From contig CM043942.1 in NCBI GenBank assembly GCA_014529385.2, positions 8,059,001 to 8,123,000 on the forward strand: a DNA stretch of 64,000 bases, written 5' to 3'. Of the stretch, positions 10,574 to 19,841 are shown piece by piece. The first letter of the stretch is position 1, and each line of letters opens with the position of its first letter. The stretch comes from Adiantum capillus-veneris. Lineage: Eukaryota > Streptophyta > Polypodiopsida > Polypodiales > Pteridaceae. The position numbers and the translations under genes are program-made. Under the pieces are notes generated by a model that saw nothing but the letters and a program-made list of their open reading frames with translations, ran no database searches and was not told where the DNA came from.

Positions 10574-10576
10574 AAT

Positions 10577-11407
10577 TTGTCTGTCCACTTAATACAGCAA
10601 GGGAGGAGTCAAGAAAGAGATCAAGACCCTGAAAGAGCACGACGACAAAACAGGGAGTATCATTGCTACAACTGCGGAGAAGACGGTCACGGTATGTACT
10701 ACTGTCCCAAACCACGACAAAAATATAATAGAGGAGGTAGGAGGAACCAATTGTCACCCCTTAGAGAAAGAACACCCCCACCCCGAGCACCACCCCCACC
10801 AACACAAATTCTACGTCCATCCCAGACACCACTACAAGCATCCATTCCACCTCTTCCACCAGCCCCACCACCTGATCGCCCTGTAAACATCATAAGGCTA
10901 GAAGAGAAAGAAAAAGCCGTAGTAGTGGATCCACCTAGAGCAAAGGAGAGGGACAAGGGTAAGGAGAAGGTAAAATTTTTAGAACCACTTGAGGCCATGA
11001 CTGTGAAAAGAGCTAGGAGGGAGAAGGCTACACAATCAGATGATGAGAGAAGCATGAGAGGAGAAACTAGCAAGAGGCCATCCAGGCCACGACGGGAATT
11101 GGGCATCACCGAATTCCAGCTAGGGGAAAGTTCTAAGCCCTATGATCTAACATTGGATGTGGCAGAGCAAGGACCGAAGATTACATGGACACAATTGCTA
11201 CATATTGTACCTAAAGTAAGGCCACAATGGTCTAAAATGGTAAGTACAAGACGCTCCAAAACAAAGGTAGCCGGAGCAATTTCGGGATGCAACATGGATG
11301 ACATCTTTCCAATTGTCGACGTAAACATAAAAGGAAAGAGGGTTGGAAACACCTACATTGATGGAGGTGCACAAATCTGTGTAATGAGCGAAGCTATGAC
11401 GCTTTGA
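10577..11407 (+). CDS. Gypsy-B nucleocapsid and protease start
   Basis: Same frame as gag. A CX2CX4HX4C knuckle (CYNCGEDGHGMYYC) near the start binds nucleic acid in this family. A long Pro-rich linker follows (about residues 55-100), then a basic, charged region, then a retropepsin with active site DGGA (11360-11371) in YIDGGAQICVMS. A TGA at 11405-11407 interrupts the protease; the frame continues in phase at 11411. The protease is expected to release gag and pol parts. Confidence 0.88.
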   Translation: MSVHLIQQGRSQERDQDPERARRQNREYHCYNCGEDGHGMYYCPKPRQKYNRGGRRNQLSPLRERTPPPRAPPPPTQILRPSQTPLQASIPPLPPAPPPDRPVNIIRLEEKEKAVVVDPPRAKERDKGKEKVKFLEPLEAMTVKRARREKATQSDDERSMRGETSKRPSRPRRELGITEFQLGESSKPYDLTLDVAEQGPKITWTQLLHIVPKVRPQWSKMVSTRRSKTKVAGAISGCNMDDIFPIVDVNIKGKRVGNTYIDGGAQICVMSEAMTL

Positions 11408-11410
11408 TTA

Positions 11411-13708
11411 GGGCTCGAGGTTGACAGGCCTTCTCCATGCAAGGCAAAGATGGCAAACAACGCAAAAGTAAAGTGTGTGGGTGTGGTAAGTGCCGTGAAA
11501 ATCAAAGCTTTCAACACTGAGGTAGAGGTAGATGTTTTTGTAATGCCTACTAAGGGGGAGGGCTGTCCACTAATTTTGGGAAGGCCATGGTTGATGGCCA
11601 TGAAGGCAAAACAGGACTGGGGTACTGGCCTTCTACGCATGACCGGTAAGAAAGGGGAGACAATCTACTACGACATGAGGATTGGCAAGCAGAAGCAAAT
11701 GAATCTGGAAACATCGGCAGATGAAACCACTAGCGAATCTTCCAGTTCTGAGGAGGAGACCACATCCACCGACGAAAGTGACAGTTCCATTGATGTGATG
11801 GGTATCATTATGAAGGATCCACAAAGGGTAAGCACAACTGGTGATCCATCACCAAAAGGGCAACCCAATGAAGAGGAGAGCAAATCACCTAGCCTAGGAG
11901 GAAGTAGGTTGAAGGGTATGTTGTCTACGGAATTAACACTTGAGGAGAAAGATAGTTTTTTGCAAATGTTGATGGGATTTCCTAACCTGTTCATTGACAA
12001 CTATGAAAGAATCACAGGCATTACAGTGGTGGAACATCATATTAAGCTGAAGGAAGGGGTAAAACCAGCTGTGCAAAAGCTACGACGACTGGGGGTCATA
12101 CAAGAAAAGGCACTCTTGGCCGAGGTAAGGAAACTGCTGGAGGCGGGATTCATCTATCCTGTAGAAAACTCAGAATGGGTGTCACCCGTAGTGGTGATGC
12201 CTAAAAAGAATGGTAAGTGGAGGGTCTGTGTTGACTACAAAGCACTAAATGCAGCAACAAAGAGAGACCACTTTCCTCTCCCTTTCTTGGATGAAATTCT
12301 GAATGAAGTAGCGGGTTTTGAATGCTATACCGTCTGTGATGGTTATTCTGGATACTTTCAAATACGCATAGCCTTGGAAGATCAGCTAAAAACCACTTTT
12401 ATCACGCCATGGGGTTGTTTTGCATACAGAGTTATGCCATTTGGTCTCACAAATGCACCTGCCACATTCCAAAGATATGTCACATATGTTTTTCAACCGT
12501 TCTTTGGAACATCCATAAGAGTGTTCATTGATGATTTTTGTATATATAGCTCCCGTATTTCACATTTAGAAAAGGTAACTGAAGGTTTGGCCAGGTTGCA
12601 GAGCCTAGGTGGGCAATTAAATGTGGATAAATGTCACATTGGGGAGAGTAAAGTCATTCTACTAGGCCATGAAATTTCAGCAAGAGGTATCAACGCCGAC
12701 CCAAGTAAGGTGTCCGCACTCATAGCCCTACCTTCACCAACGACCGCACGTCAACTGGTCTCTTTTCTACAGAAGGTGAGATACTTAAGTAGATTCATAC
12801 ATCTACTATCACAACTTGTTCTACCACTGCAACAACTCACTCAAAGATCAACTTTCACTTGGGACAAGGAAAGCGAACATCACTACAACAAGGTAAAGGA
12901 GGTCTTAGCCACTTTGCCAACTATCTCACCACCTAAGTGGGATGAAAAATTCTATGTCACCTCAAGTGTTGGTGATGACTCATTGGGGGCTGTGCTACTC
13001 CAAAAGGATACGAAGACATCTTTCATGAGGCCAATCTACTTCTCTAGTCGAATGATGACAGCAGGAGAGAAAGGTTTCACCCATGTGGAACACTTAGTCC
13101 TAGCTCTTAGATTTGCAACTACAAAGTTTAGGTCATATTTTCTGCCTAAGAAATTTGTGATTCTAACCACGGACGAAATATTTCCCTATGTTGTACAACA
13201 CATGGATGTGTCTGCTAGAATTACTAAATGGCTAGTTCGTCTGCAAGAGTTTGACTACACGGTACATGTAGAAAGCACGACAAGGGCAAGTTTGGGGGGA
13301 CTCATGACCTACCAAGTCTTTGAAGGGAAGGAGAAGCAATCGAAGGAAGGAGAAGTCCGATTACCTCCAGTACCACCGATGGTAGAAGGAGCATACTCTC
13401 TCTACTTTGATGGAGCCTACAAGCGAGCGTCCGACAAAGCAGCTGCAGACATAGTGGTCTTTGATGACAAAGGGACAAAGGTATTTTCGTTGGGCCAATT
13501 GTTAGATTCACATTCTAACAATGAAGCTGAGTATGCAGCACTAACCAAGGGTCTACAATGGTGCGTCTCACAAGGTGTACAATGCCTTAATGTATTTGGG
13601 GATGCTCTACTTCTGGTAAGGCAAGTAAATGGAGCATGGACATGCAAGAATCCTAGTTTAAGGACTCACTTAAGTGGTGTAAAAACCTTGTTGGGTAAGT
13701 TTGAATAA
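11411..13708 (+). CDS. Gypsy-B protease end, reverse transcriptase, RNase H and second RNase H
   Basis: Continues in phase from the protease (CPLILGRPWLMAMKAKQDW), then an acidic Ser/Thr-rich linker. The RT has SPVVVMPKKNGKWRVCVDYK, YFQIRIA, YRVMPFGLTNAPATFQ and the catalytic FIDD (12524-12535), an accepted variant of Y/F-x-DD. The connection and ordinary RNase H follow (FTWDKE, FYVTSSVGDDSLGAVLL), the latter with a weakened active site. A second RNase H of the archaeal-like type has YFDGAYK, NNEAEYAAL and NVFGDALL. Dual RNase H is known for the Tat/Ogre side of plant Gypsy. The frame ends at a TAA (13706-13708), again followed in phase by more coding sequence. Confidence 0.93.
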   Translation, partial: GLEVDRPSPCKAKMANNAKVKCVGVVSAVKIKAFNTEVEVDVFVMPTKGEGCPLILGRPWLMAMKAKQDWGTGLLRMTGKKGETIYYDMRIGKQKQMNLETSADETTSESSSSEEETTSTDESDSSIDVMGIIMKDPQRVSTTGDPSPKGQPNEEESKSPSLGGSRLKGMLSTELTLEEKDSFLQMLMGFPNLFIDNYERITGITVVEHHIKLKEGVKPAVQKLRRLGVIQEKALLAEVRKLLEAGFIYPVENSEWVSPVVVMPKKNGKWRVCVDYKALNAATKRDHFPLPFLDEILNEVAGFECYTVCDGYSGYFQIRIALEDQLKTTFITPWGCFAYRVMPFGLTNAPATFQRYVTYVFQPFFGTSIRVFIDDFCIYSSRISHLEKVTEGLARLQSLGGQLNVDKCHIGESKVILLGHEISARGINADPSKVSALIALPSPTTARQLVSFLQKVRYLSRFIHLLSQLVLPLQQLTQRSTFTWDKESEHHYNKVKEVLATLPTISPPKWDEKFYVTSSVGDDSLGAVLLQKDTKTSFMRPIYFSSRMMTAGEKGFTHVEHLVLALRFATTKFRSYFLPKKFVILTTDEIFPYVVQHMDVSARITKWLVRLQEFDYTVHVESTTRASLGGLMTYQVFEGKEKQSKEGEVRLPPVPPMVEGAYSLYFDGAYKRASDKAAADIVVFDDKGTKVFSLGQLLDSHSNNEAEYAALTKGLQWCVSQGVQCLNVFGDALLLVRQVNGAWTCKNPSLRTHLSGVKTLLGKFE

Positions 13709-14743
13709 GTTCAAATACACCATATCCCAAGGGCTCAAAACCAAGAAGCAGATGCCCTAGCAAGTGAAAGACTACAGGAAGTGGTGGTTGGAGCAATAAA
13801 ACTAAAGCTCCCTCTATTTCAAGGCAGTGATGCCTTGCCTGACATCATGCATTTTTTGGAAACAGGAGAATGCCCATCAGATTTAACAAAGGGACAAAAG
13901 CAATGGCTGACGCAGAAGGCCACAAGGTATCGACTCATCAATGACGGTTTGTACTGTAAAGGTAAGGACCAAATACTCATGAAGGTCCCTCTCTCTCAGG
14001 AAATCACGGGAGTAATTGCTAGTTGTCACGACGGGGTTTGTGGTGGTCACCTTTCCCTAGACATAACAAGTAGGAAAATCTTGCAGGCAGGCTTCATATG
14101 GCCTACCCTCAACCGTGATGTACACCACTGGTGCAAAACGTGTAAGTTGTGTCAAAAGGCCGGCACTAGGTCACTTATGCCTGAACCACAGACACCTATT
14201 CTCTCATATGGCACATTTGAAAAATGGGGTATCGATGCCATTGGGCCATTACCTAGGGCCAACTCAGGAAAATTCTACATTATCATGGGGGTCGACTACA
14301 TGACTAGATGGGTAGAGGCTACAGCCACCACTAGAATCATAGTGGTAGAGGTAGCTAAATTTATCTACGAGCACATATGCTGTAGGTTTGGCACACCTTT
14401 AGAGATCATCTCTAATAGAGGGCCATGTTTCAGAGCAGACTTGGTAGGAGAATTAATGCAGAAACTGGGCATTACAAGGAGGCACTCTTCACCATATTAC
14501 CCTCAATGTAATGGCCTAGTTGAAAAGGTAAATGGAATGGTTTCTAAAATTATTACCAAGCAGGTAAACAATCATCCTGGAGACTGGGATAAGTATCTAC
14601 TACCAGCTTTATGGGCCTATAGAACTTCATTTCGTACATCCTTGGGATTCACACCGTATCATCTAGTATTTGGTAAGGAAGCAATCTTGCCCATTGAAGT
14701 GCAACTACAAAGTCTCAGAGTAATGGCAAGCCAGCTTCAATAG
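13709..14743 (+). CDS. Gypsy-B integrase zinc-binding domain and catalytic core
   Basis: Same frame as upstream pol. The first 25 codons finish the second RNase H (NQEADALAS). The HHCC zinc domain has CHDGVCGGH and CKTCKLCQ. The core has the first Asp in KWGIDAIGP and the Glu in NGLVEKVNG. The second catalytic Asp, normally in S-D-x-G, is Asn here (ISNRGPCF, codon AAT at 14414-14416), which should abolish strand transfer in this copy. The frame ends in a TAG at 14741-14743. The family inserts cDNA into chromosomal DNA. Confidence 0.92.
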   Translation, partial: VQIHHIPRAQNQEADALASERLQEVVVGAIKLKLPLFQGSDALPDIMHFLETGECPSDLTKGQKQWLTQKATRYRLINDGLYCKGKDQILMKVPLSQEITGVIASCHDGVCGGHLSLDITSRKILQAGFIWPTLNRDVHHWCKTCKLCQKAGTRSLMPEPQTPILSYGTFEKWGIDAIGPLPRANSGKFYIIMGVDYMTRWVEATATTRIIVVEVAKFIYEHICCRFGTPLEIISNRGPCFRADLVGELMQKLGITRRHSSPYYPQCNGLVEKVNGMVSKIITKQVNNHPGDWDKYLLPALWAYRTSFRTSLGFTPYHLVFGKEAILPIEVQLQSLRVMASQLQ

Positions 14744-14749
14744 CCCAAC

Positions 14750-15172
14750 ATGCATTTGAGAGATCACATCATCAACTTGGAAAGACTGCAGCTGGACAGA
14801 GAAGAAGCAATAAATTATTATGCAGCACAAGCAGAGCATAGACGGCTTAGCTTTAACGAGCATCTCCGGAAAAAAGAATTGAAGAAAGGAATGTTGGTGC
14901 TCCGCTACGACAATCGCTTCGACACGCGCAAGGATAAGAAACTCCTACTCCGATGGGAAGGTCCTTTCATCGTCAGGAAAAAGTATGCCAATGGAAGCTA
15001 CCAGCTTATGGAGGCTGATGGAAAACTTCATAAAACCAGGGTAAATGGTTGGCGACTTAAACCTTATTTTCTTCGATTTGACCAGGCTCCACCAATTGAC
15101 ATTCTAGATGAGGACACACCATCATCCACCACCTCTGACGATAATGATCAAACAAATGAGCTAGAGACATGA
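14750..15172 (+). CDS. Gypsy-B integrase C-terminal domain
   Basis: Continues in phase after the TAG. It has the Gypsy integrase tail: a charged helical part, then KGMLVLRYDNRFDTRKDKK with LLLRWEGPFIVRKKYANGSY and NGWRLKPYF, the SH3-like DNA-binding segment. It ends in a short acidic Ser/Thr tail with no chromodomain. The stop at 15170-15172 is just upstream of the PPT and is probably the natural end of the polyprotein. Confidence 0.9.
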   Translation: MHLRDHIINLERLQLDREEAINYYAAQAEHRRLSFNEHLRKKELKKGMLVLRYDNRFDTRKDKKLLLRWEGPFIVRKKYANGSYQLMEADGKLHKTRVNGWRLKPYFLRFDQAPPIDILDEDTPSSTTSDDNDQTNELET

Positions 15173-15183
15173 ATGCCTCTAGC

Positions 15184-15200
15184 CAAAAGGGGAGGGCTAA
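15184..15200 (+). other. Gypsy-B polypurine tract
   Basis: aaaaggggagggctaa immediately before the 3' LTR. Confidence 0.85.
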
Positions 15201-16522
15201 TGATGGGGGCTTTTCACAAGCCAAGCTCCCATACCCCTCTTCTCTCGTCCCCACCCCATGAAAACCCCCTCTTAGGGAGAGAGTGATAAAAGGTATTGGA
15301 AAAAGTAAGAAAAAAAATAAAGTATGATTATGTAAATATATAAGAAAGGTAAAATAGGCCACCTCATGCCTGCGGGGTAGCCCATCCCCACCTTGCCTCC
15401 TTTTTCTTCACTGTTGTCTCGCCGGGTGTCCCTTTTCCTCTCCTCCACTCAAAAGGTCAACCCCCTCTCTCTTCCCCTTGTCCTTTCTCCTTTCTTTCTC
15501 CCCTCAAGCTAACCCACCTCTCACCAATAATGCATTATAACTCACCAATAATGCACCCTAACTCACATGCAACTTACCCTATCTTCCAAAATAGTATACC
15601 CCACCCCCTCTTTCTCTCTCCTATCATATCCCATGACCCAAATACCCCCCCCTCTCTCTAAAGGGCGCCATATCTCTTGTATTGTAGCTAAATAACCTTC
15701 CCCACACTCACACACACTCAGTTTCACTGAAAAAGGTGCCCACAAACCCATCCCCACCCGGTGGTTACCTGATTTTTCTTGTGTTCACACACATCTGCAC
15801 ACAGATTCACCTCTGAACACACTCCCCTCTCTCCCCTCTTGTAATTACTTTATTCTCCATGTCACCTCTCACTTTTTTTCATCAACCCATCTCTCTCTCT
15901 TAGTCTCTCTCTCATGAGACTGCTGTTCTGGCACATATACACACAGCCAGACAAGTGGGGCCCACAGTCACATGGCCTATGTAGATAATGATTTCTTCAT
16001 TTCTAAATTCTAGAATTTCTCCCCCCTCCTCCCCTATATAAAGAGGGGTCACCATCACACTAAAGACACACACAACATCACCAAAGAACACAGTATGCAT
16101 TGTGTGTGCCTAGTGCACACACACACACCCACACCCACACCATCACCATCACCGCAATCACCATGCTTGTCTTGAGCATGACCTCTACACCCTTGGCTAT
16201 GGAAGATGAAGGGCAACTAAATGAAGGATGATGGCCATAACCCTCGTGCGAGTCTTCGCCATCAACTCCCACCCATCCACTATGTGCTCTACCACTCTCT
16301 CCCTTCTCATTCCCCTACCCTATGCTCCCCATTTTATCGCCTTATTCTCTAAATAAAGCTTGAGGTTTTGTGAGTATGTTTTCTTGCAATGTTTTGCCCA
16401 TGTGAGGTGTGCGGAATCACCACCTGATCTTGTGTTTGGAGTGAGCTTGTGTATGTGTGAAGGGTGTGCGGATTCGCCATCCTTCTGTGGTGCCTAAGTA
16501 CTAAGCCGCAATACCCCCTCCC

Positions 16523-16589
<67 letters not shown>

Positions 16590-16794
16590 CTCATTTCCCT
16601 TCCTCTTCATCATTACTCCCAAGCATCCATCTCTCTTGGATGAAAACTTTGTTATGTGGTGTGTTGTTTGCGTCCTAGCCGATGAAGCTAGGTGGTGCCC
16701 CCTGTTTGCTTTACCATGACAGGCTCGAGGCGCGCCATTCGGTCCCCGGTGTTTTAGAGGCCGTCGGGGTTCGGGATTCGCTTTGCTCCCGTCA
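15201..16794 (+). repeat. Gypsy-B 3' LTR
   Basis: 1594 bp, TGATGGGG to CCCGTCA. It matches the split 5' LTR with a few percent differences by eye. TATA box in an inverted repeat at 16031-16048; CT run of about 61 nt at 16526-16586. Confidence 0.95.
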
Positions 16795-16864
16795 CTGTAT
16801 AGGCTGTGATAAAGCTCTCCCTCTGGGAAATTTGAAAGATAAGGTCCCCAACAACAGTTTATCT

Positions 16865-16882
16865 AGTCTATCGCGATAGACT
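16865..16882. repeat. A1 leader palindrome, copy 2
   Basis: AGTCTATCGCGATAGACT, perfect 18-bp dyad centred on CGCG. Confidence 0.92.
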
Positions 16883-17162
16883 CGGCATGTTCTCCATTGT
16901 TGGCATTTTTCTCAAGTTTTCTCCACAGCTGGTTCACCCTCTCCTTGTGTAGTGCATTGACAAATTTTGGCACTGTTTGGACATTTGGTTAAATCCTTCT
17001 TGCCCTTGTCTCTGAATTCAGACTCTAAAACACCAGTTTTGAAGTTTTGTGGTCAAGATGGTGTTCAGTTTCACTCAATTTTTGTGAGTACCCTTGTATT
17101 GATGTGTTAAACCTGTGGTATAAAGGTTTTTTTCCTGTTGTTAGTCAATCACCAAATTCATC

Positions 17163-17180
17163 AGTCTATCGCGATAGACT
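17163..17180. repeat. A1 leader palindrome, copy 3
   Basis: AGTCTATCGCGATAGACT, identical to copy 2; the flanks differ. Confidence 0.92.
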
Positions 17181-17923
17181 AGGCAGAGAGCAATGGGGAT
17201 TTCATTTTTTGTTTGTGTTTGGATAGTTGTGTTCTCTGTGCCCATATAAGTCTATCCCCCAAGTTTTATGAAGTTTGGACTTATTTTGACCTTGGACTCA
17301 AGAACTTCACAAATTTCACTTTTCTATGGCAATTTACAACTCAAATGCACTTGAAGTGATGTAAATTTGATGACACTTCATCTTAAACTTGTGAATATCA
17401 GTCGTACCTCATGACACAGTTAGTTTACCCTAGGCTAATGGTTATATCTCTTCTTGGCCTTGTTAGGGTCACTTAGAGTTTTCTTATGACAATCACCTGT
17501 TTCTTTTTGTTGGTTTTGGTCGCAATTTTTATGTTTTCTCAAGTGTTGGATCATAAATTTCAATGTCTACTCTTTTCACCCCCTTCAAGGGTATATGGTG
17601 TGGGTTTTGCTTTCAAGGCAAGAAAACAGCCTCATTGTTTCTTCTTTTTGTTTGTTTTTGCGTTTTTACAGCGTTTTTCTACTCTATTTCTACACAAGTA
17701 TAACGAGCACTCAAAACGAAAAACCATAACTCCACATTATCCTACTTAACTAAATCTAACTAGTCATAGACCCTCGGCAAGACACAGGCTTCTTGGCTAT
17801 CCACTAGACCTCAGGATACTGTATCCTGGATCTTGTTCTAAAAGTTTAAGCTCTCTCTAGTCGAAACTAAAGTAAGCTAACCATCACACGAGTGACGTAG
17901 ATCTCCCTACTTAAGGTCTTGTG

Positions 17924-17941
17924 TCCCCGGCAGAGGTGCCA
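17924..17941 (-). other. A1 primer-binding site (Asp-type tRNA, diverged)
   Basis: Minus-strand TGGCACCTCTGCCGGGGA, one base from the LTR. It is close to the Asp tRNA PBS used by Athila-type Gypsy elements and to the A2 site at 44810-44827. Confidence 0.85.
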
Positions 17942-18279
17942 ATGTTTTATGGCAAAACTACTCTCCTGTTCATGCTTGCAAGCACGACACAGACAACATA
18001 CTTATCATCCGATGACACGACTAACCCATAGGTGCACGTAGGCAATCTGGTTAGCTTGTCAGGCTGAGACCAATCTACACATACGCACTTTTATGATGCA
18101 TCAATCACTAACCCTGGTAGAATGCAACCCACTCTATCCCTAAACGCTCACAACACCGTTTACATCTCCAATGAACTCGGAATCGCATCAAACTTACTAG
18201 GCACCATCCTCTCAATAGGATATACTTACCTATAAGTCTAATCTCACCAGATTTGAACCCTAGTTATCTCGATTACAGT

Positions 18280-18290
18280 CGCGATAGACT
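18280..18290. repeat. A1 palindrome half-site in the LTR
   Basis: CGCGATAGACT matches the right half of the leader palindrome; the left half is degraded (ttacagt). It lies 337 bp from the PBS-side end of the LTR. Confidence 0.7.
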
Positions 18291-18567
18291 CACAGGTCAT
18301 AATCCAAAAGTGGGCGAAACCTAAGTCTATGAATATCTATGTGTAGCTAATCTCTTTCTCATTCCATAGAGCACTTGATTGTTGAAAACAGACACTGTTT
18401 GTGTTACTTACAAGCAAAACAAGCTCGAGGAAGGGATCGATCGCGAACAGCTCGAAAATATGAATGCGTGGCGTGGGCACGTAGCTCTCGGAGAGACTAC
18501 CGCGATGATGTGGCCACGTCGTGAATCCGGTGAGGGAGAAGCGCGTAGCGAAGAGGATAAGACACAC

Positions 18568-18570
<3 letters not shown>

Positions 18571-18657
<87 letters not shown>
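18571..18657. repeat. CT microsatellite in the A1 LTR
   Basis: About 43 CT units; read in element orientation it is a GA repeat downstream of the TATA box. Confidence 0.97.
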
Positions 18658-18659
<2 letters not shown>

Positions 18660-18710
18660 AATCGTACGACACATGATTAATATTCAAAAATGTTATATCA
18701 AAAAATGGTT

Positions 18711-18742
18711 CTAAGGTGACTTTTATACTTTAGTCACCTTAG
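18711..18742 (-). promoter_or_regulatory. A1 LTR TATA box flanked by 11-bp inverted repeat
   Basis: The arms ctaaggtgact (18711-18721) and agtcaccttag (18732-18742) are perfect complements with a 10-bp loop. Read on the minus strand the loop contains TATAAA, so the TATA box sits between the arms about 200 bp into U3. Confidence 0.7.
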
Positions 18743-18938
18743 CTCAAAAATGTACATGGGGTTCTCTTCCTCATAATTACAAAGTGGGAACAATTATGGG
18801 TCCTGACTGACTGATTAATCTTTACATAACCCAGACAAGTGGATCAAAATGATAGGATTTCTTTGACATAAAAATGGGAATTTGATAGGCTTTACAAGGT
18901 GGGCTCATTACAATAGTTGGACAAGTTGGGCTCCAACA

Positions 18939-19841
18939 ACGTACATGTGGATAGACTCATGAGAGAGAAGCTTCAAGATGCGCCATTCAGTAAGCACTTT
19001 GTCTTTTGCAACGCTTGCAAGGAATTGCTTCATGATGAAAACTCGTAGAGTTTTCCATGTCTTTGGGGCTTCACCATTGCCACGAAGGCTAGCCCACCAT
19101 TGCTGATTTTTGGAAGTGTGTAGCTACATGGTGTAGCTTGGAGGAATCTGTGAAGCCCTCGTCTCCAAAGGCCTCATCAAATTGCTGGATGAAGGCCAAC
19201 ACTTTGTCGGTAGCACCAAAGCTGCCATCATAGGTGAGAAAAGAGATACTCTTTCCTCCCTCCTTGAACTTCTTTAGCTTTTGTGACCTTCGCCATGCAG
19301 GAAATGATTTGTGATGTCCTCCCCTCTTGTATTCTCTAGGATAATAGCCATAACTTTCTTCGGAAGAGGAGGAAGGTGAAGAAGAAGGAGAAGAGGGTGA
19401 CCACTTCCTAGCCCTTTTCTTCCTTTGTTTCCTCTCTTGCCTTTCAGAGTGATGAGGAGAAGGACTATGTGTTGATCTTTTCCTCTTGGGAGGAGTGGGC
19501 GATCGTCTAGACTGCCGTCTTTGTGGAGCCACATCTTCAGAGGAACTTAAACTTTCATTGTTTTCTTGCTCTTTGGATTCCTCCTCTCGAATGGGAGAGA
19601 GTCTTCTTTTGGGGGTCTCTTCAAGAGGCCTCCTAAGCTCTCTCTCCTCTTGGAGAGGAAGGGAAATTCCATAAGCACGAAGTTGTTGAGTAACTTCAGC
19701 TTGCAAAGCAGGGTTGCCCATAGCTTGCTACAACCTAGTGACGAGATAATTCACAAACATGGGAGCATCATCATTAGCACCTTCATGTGCAAAATCAAAG
19801 CTATCAATGTTCATTCTACTCTCTTGATTATTGTCAGCCAT
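18939..19841 (-). pseudogene. Gypsy-C gag
   Basis: The gag frame starts at ATG 19841 (MADNNQESRMNIDSFDF). It has a TAG near 19729 and is open again from 19721. An Arg/Ser- and Lys-rich middle (RRQSRRSPTPPKRKRS, then a poly-Ser stretch) leads into a gag domain (ISFLTYDGSFGATDKVLAF, FGDEGFTDSSKLHHVATHF). A frameshift near 19095 precedes the conserved QWWASLRGNGEAPKTWKTLR segment, readable to about 18945. Gag would form the particle; the basic Ser/Arg region may bind RNA (inference). The sequence ends where A1 is inserted. Confidence 0.85.

Larger units (their letters stand above)
2033..16794 (+). mobile_element. Gypsy-B, full-length Ty3/Gypsy with dual RNase H
   Basis: Complete plus-strand element: 5' LTR 2033-2952 plus 8416-9062 (split by Copia-1), PBS at 9063, gag, NC, protease, RT, RNase H, second RNase H, integrase, PPT 15184-15200 and 3' LTR 15201-16794. 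LTRs begin TGATGGGG and end CCCGTCA. The flanking direct repeat is CTGT (2029-2032 and 16795-16798), one base short of the usual five. The extra C-terminal RNase H is the arrangement known for the Tat/Ogre side of plant Gypsy. The two LTRs differ by only a few percent by eye apart from microsatellite length. Confidence 0.93.
16795..17923 (-). other. A1 untranslated leader, PBS-proximal part
   Basis: Resumes the A1 leader after Gypsy-B, starting with the duplicated CTGT. It is noncoding and T-rich on the plus strand. It has two perfect copies of the A1 palindrome about 298 bp apart and a half-site-like agtctatccc near 17250. Confidence 0.75.
1..18938 (-). mobile_element. Gypsy-A1, 5' half of a Ty3/Gypsy element, interrupted by Gypsy-B
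   Basis: Minus-strand element running off the left edge. From right to left it has a 5' LTR (17943-18938), a PBS (17924-17941), a long leader (16795-17923 plus 1523-2032, split by Gypsy-B at 2033-16794), an N-terminal domain ORF (527-1522) and gag (1-526). Its coding part is clearly homologous by eye to A2 at 41591-43058, yet its LTR and leader hardly align with A2. It lies inside the gag of Gypsy-C; bases 18939-18943 (acgta) would be the target repeat, but the other end is off-window. The Asp-type PBS recalls the Athila/Tat side of Gypsy. Confidence 0.85.
17943..18938 (-). repeat. A1 5' LTR
   Basis: 996 bp, plus-view ends TGTTTTATGG and GGCTCCAACA. It contains the right half of the A1 palindrome (CGCGATAGACT, 18280-18290), an 87-nt CT run (18571-18657) and a TATA box between 11-bp inverted arms (18711-18742). 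Its right boundary is defined by the resumption of the Gypsy-C gag at 18939; the matching 3' LTR is off-window. Confidence 0.8.

Noticed and set aside
9920-15172. The four in-phase stops of Gypsy-B as RNA editing or recoding sites
   Set aside because: Stop-removing RNA editing is known from organelle transcripts of some plants, not nuclear retrotransposons. Random C-to-T decay is simpler.
18408-18714. Open frames over the CT microsatellite giving Arg-Glu or Ser-Leu runs
   Set aside because: They are translations of a dinucleotide repeat inside the A1 LTR.
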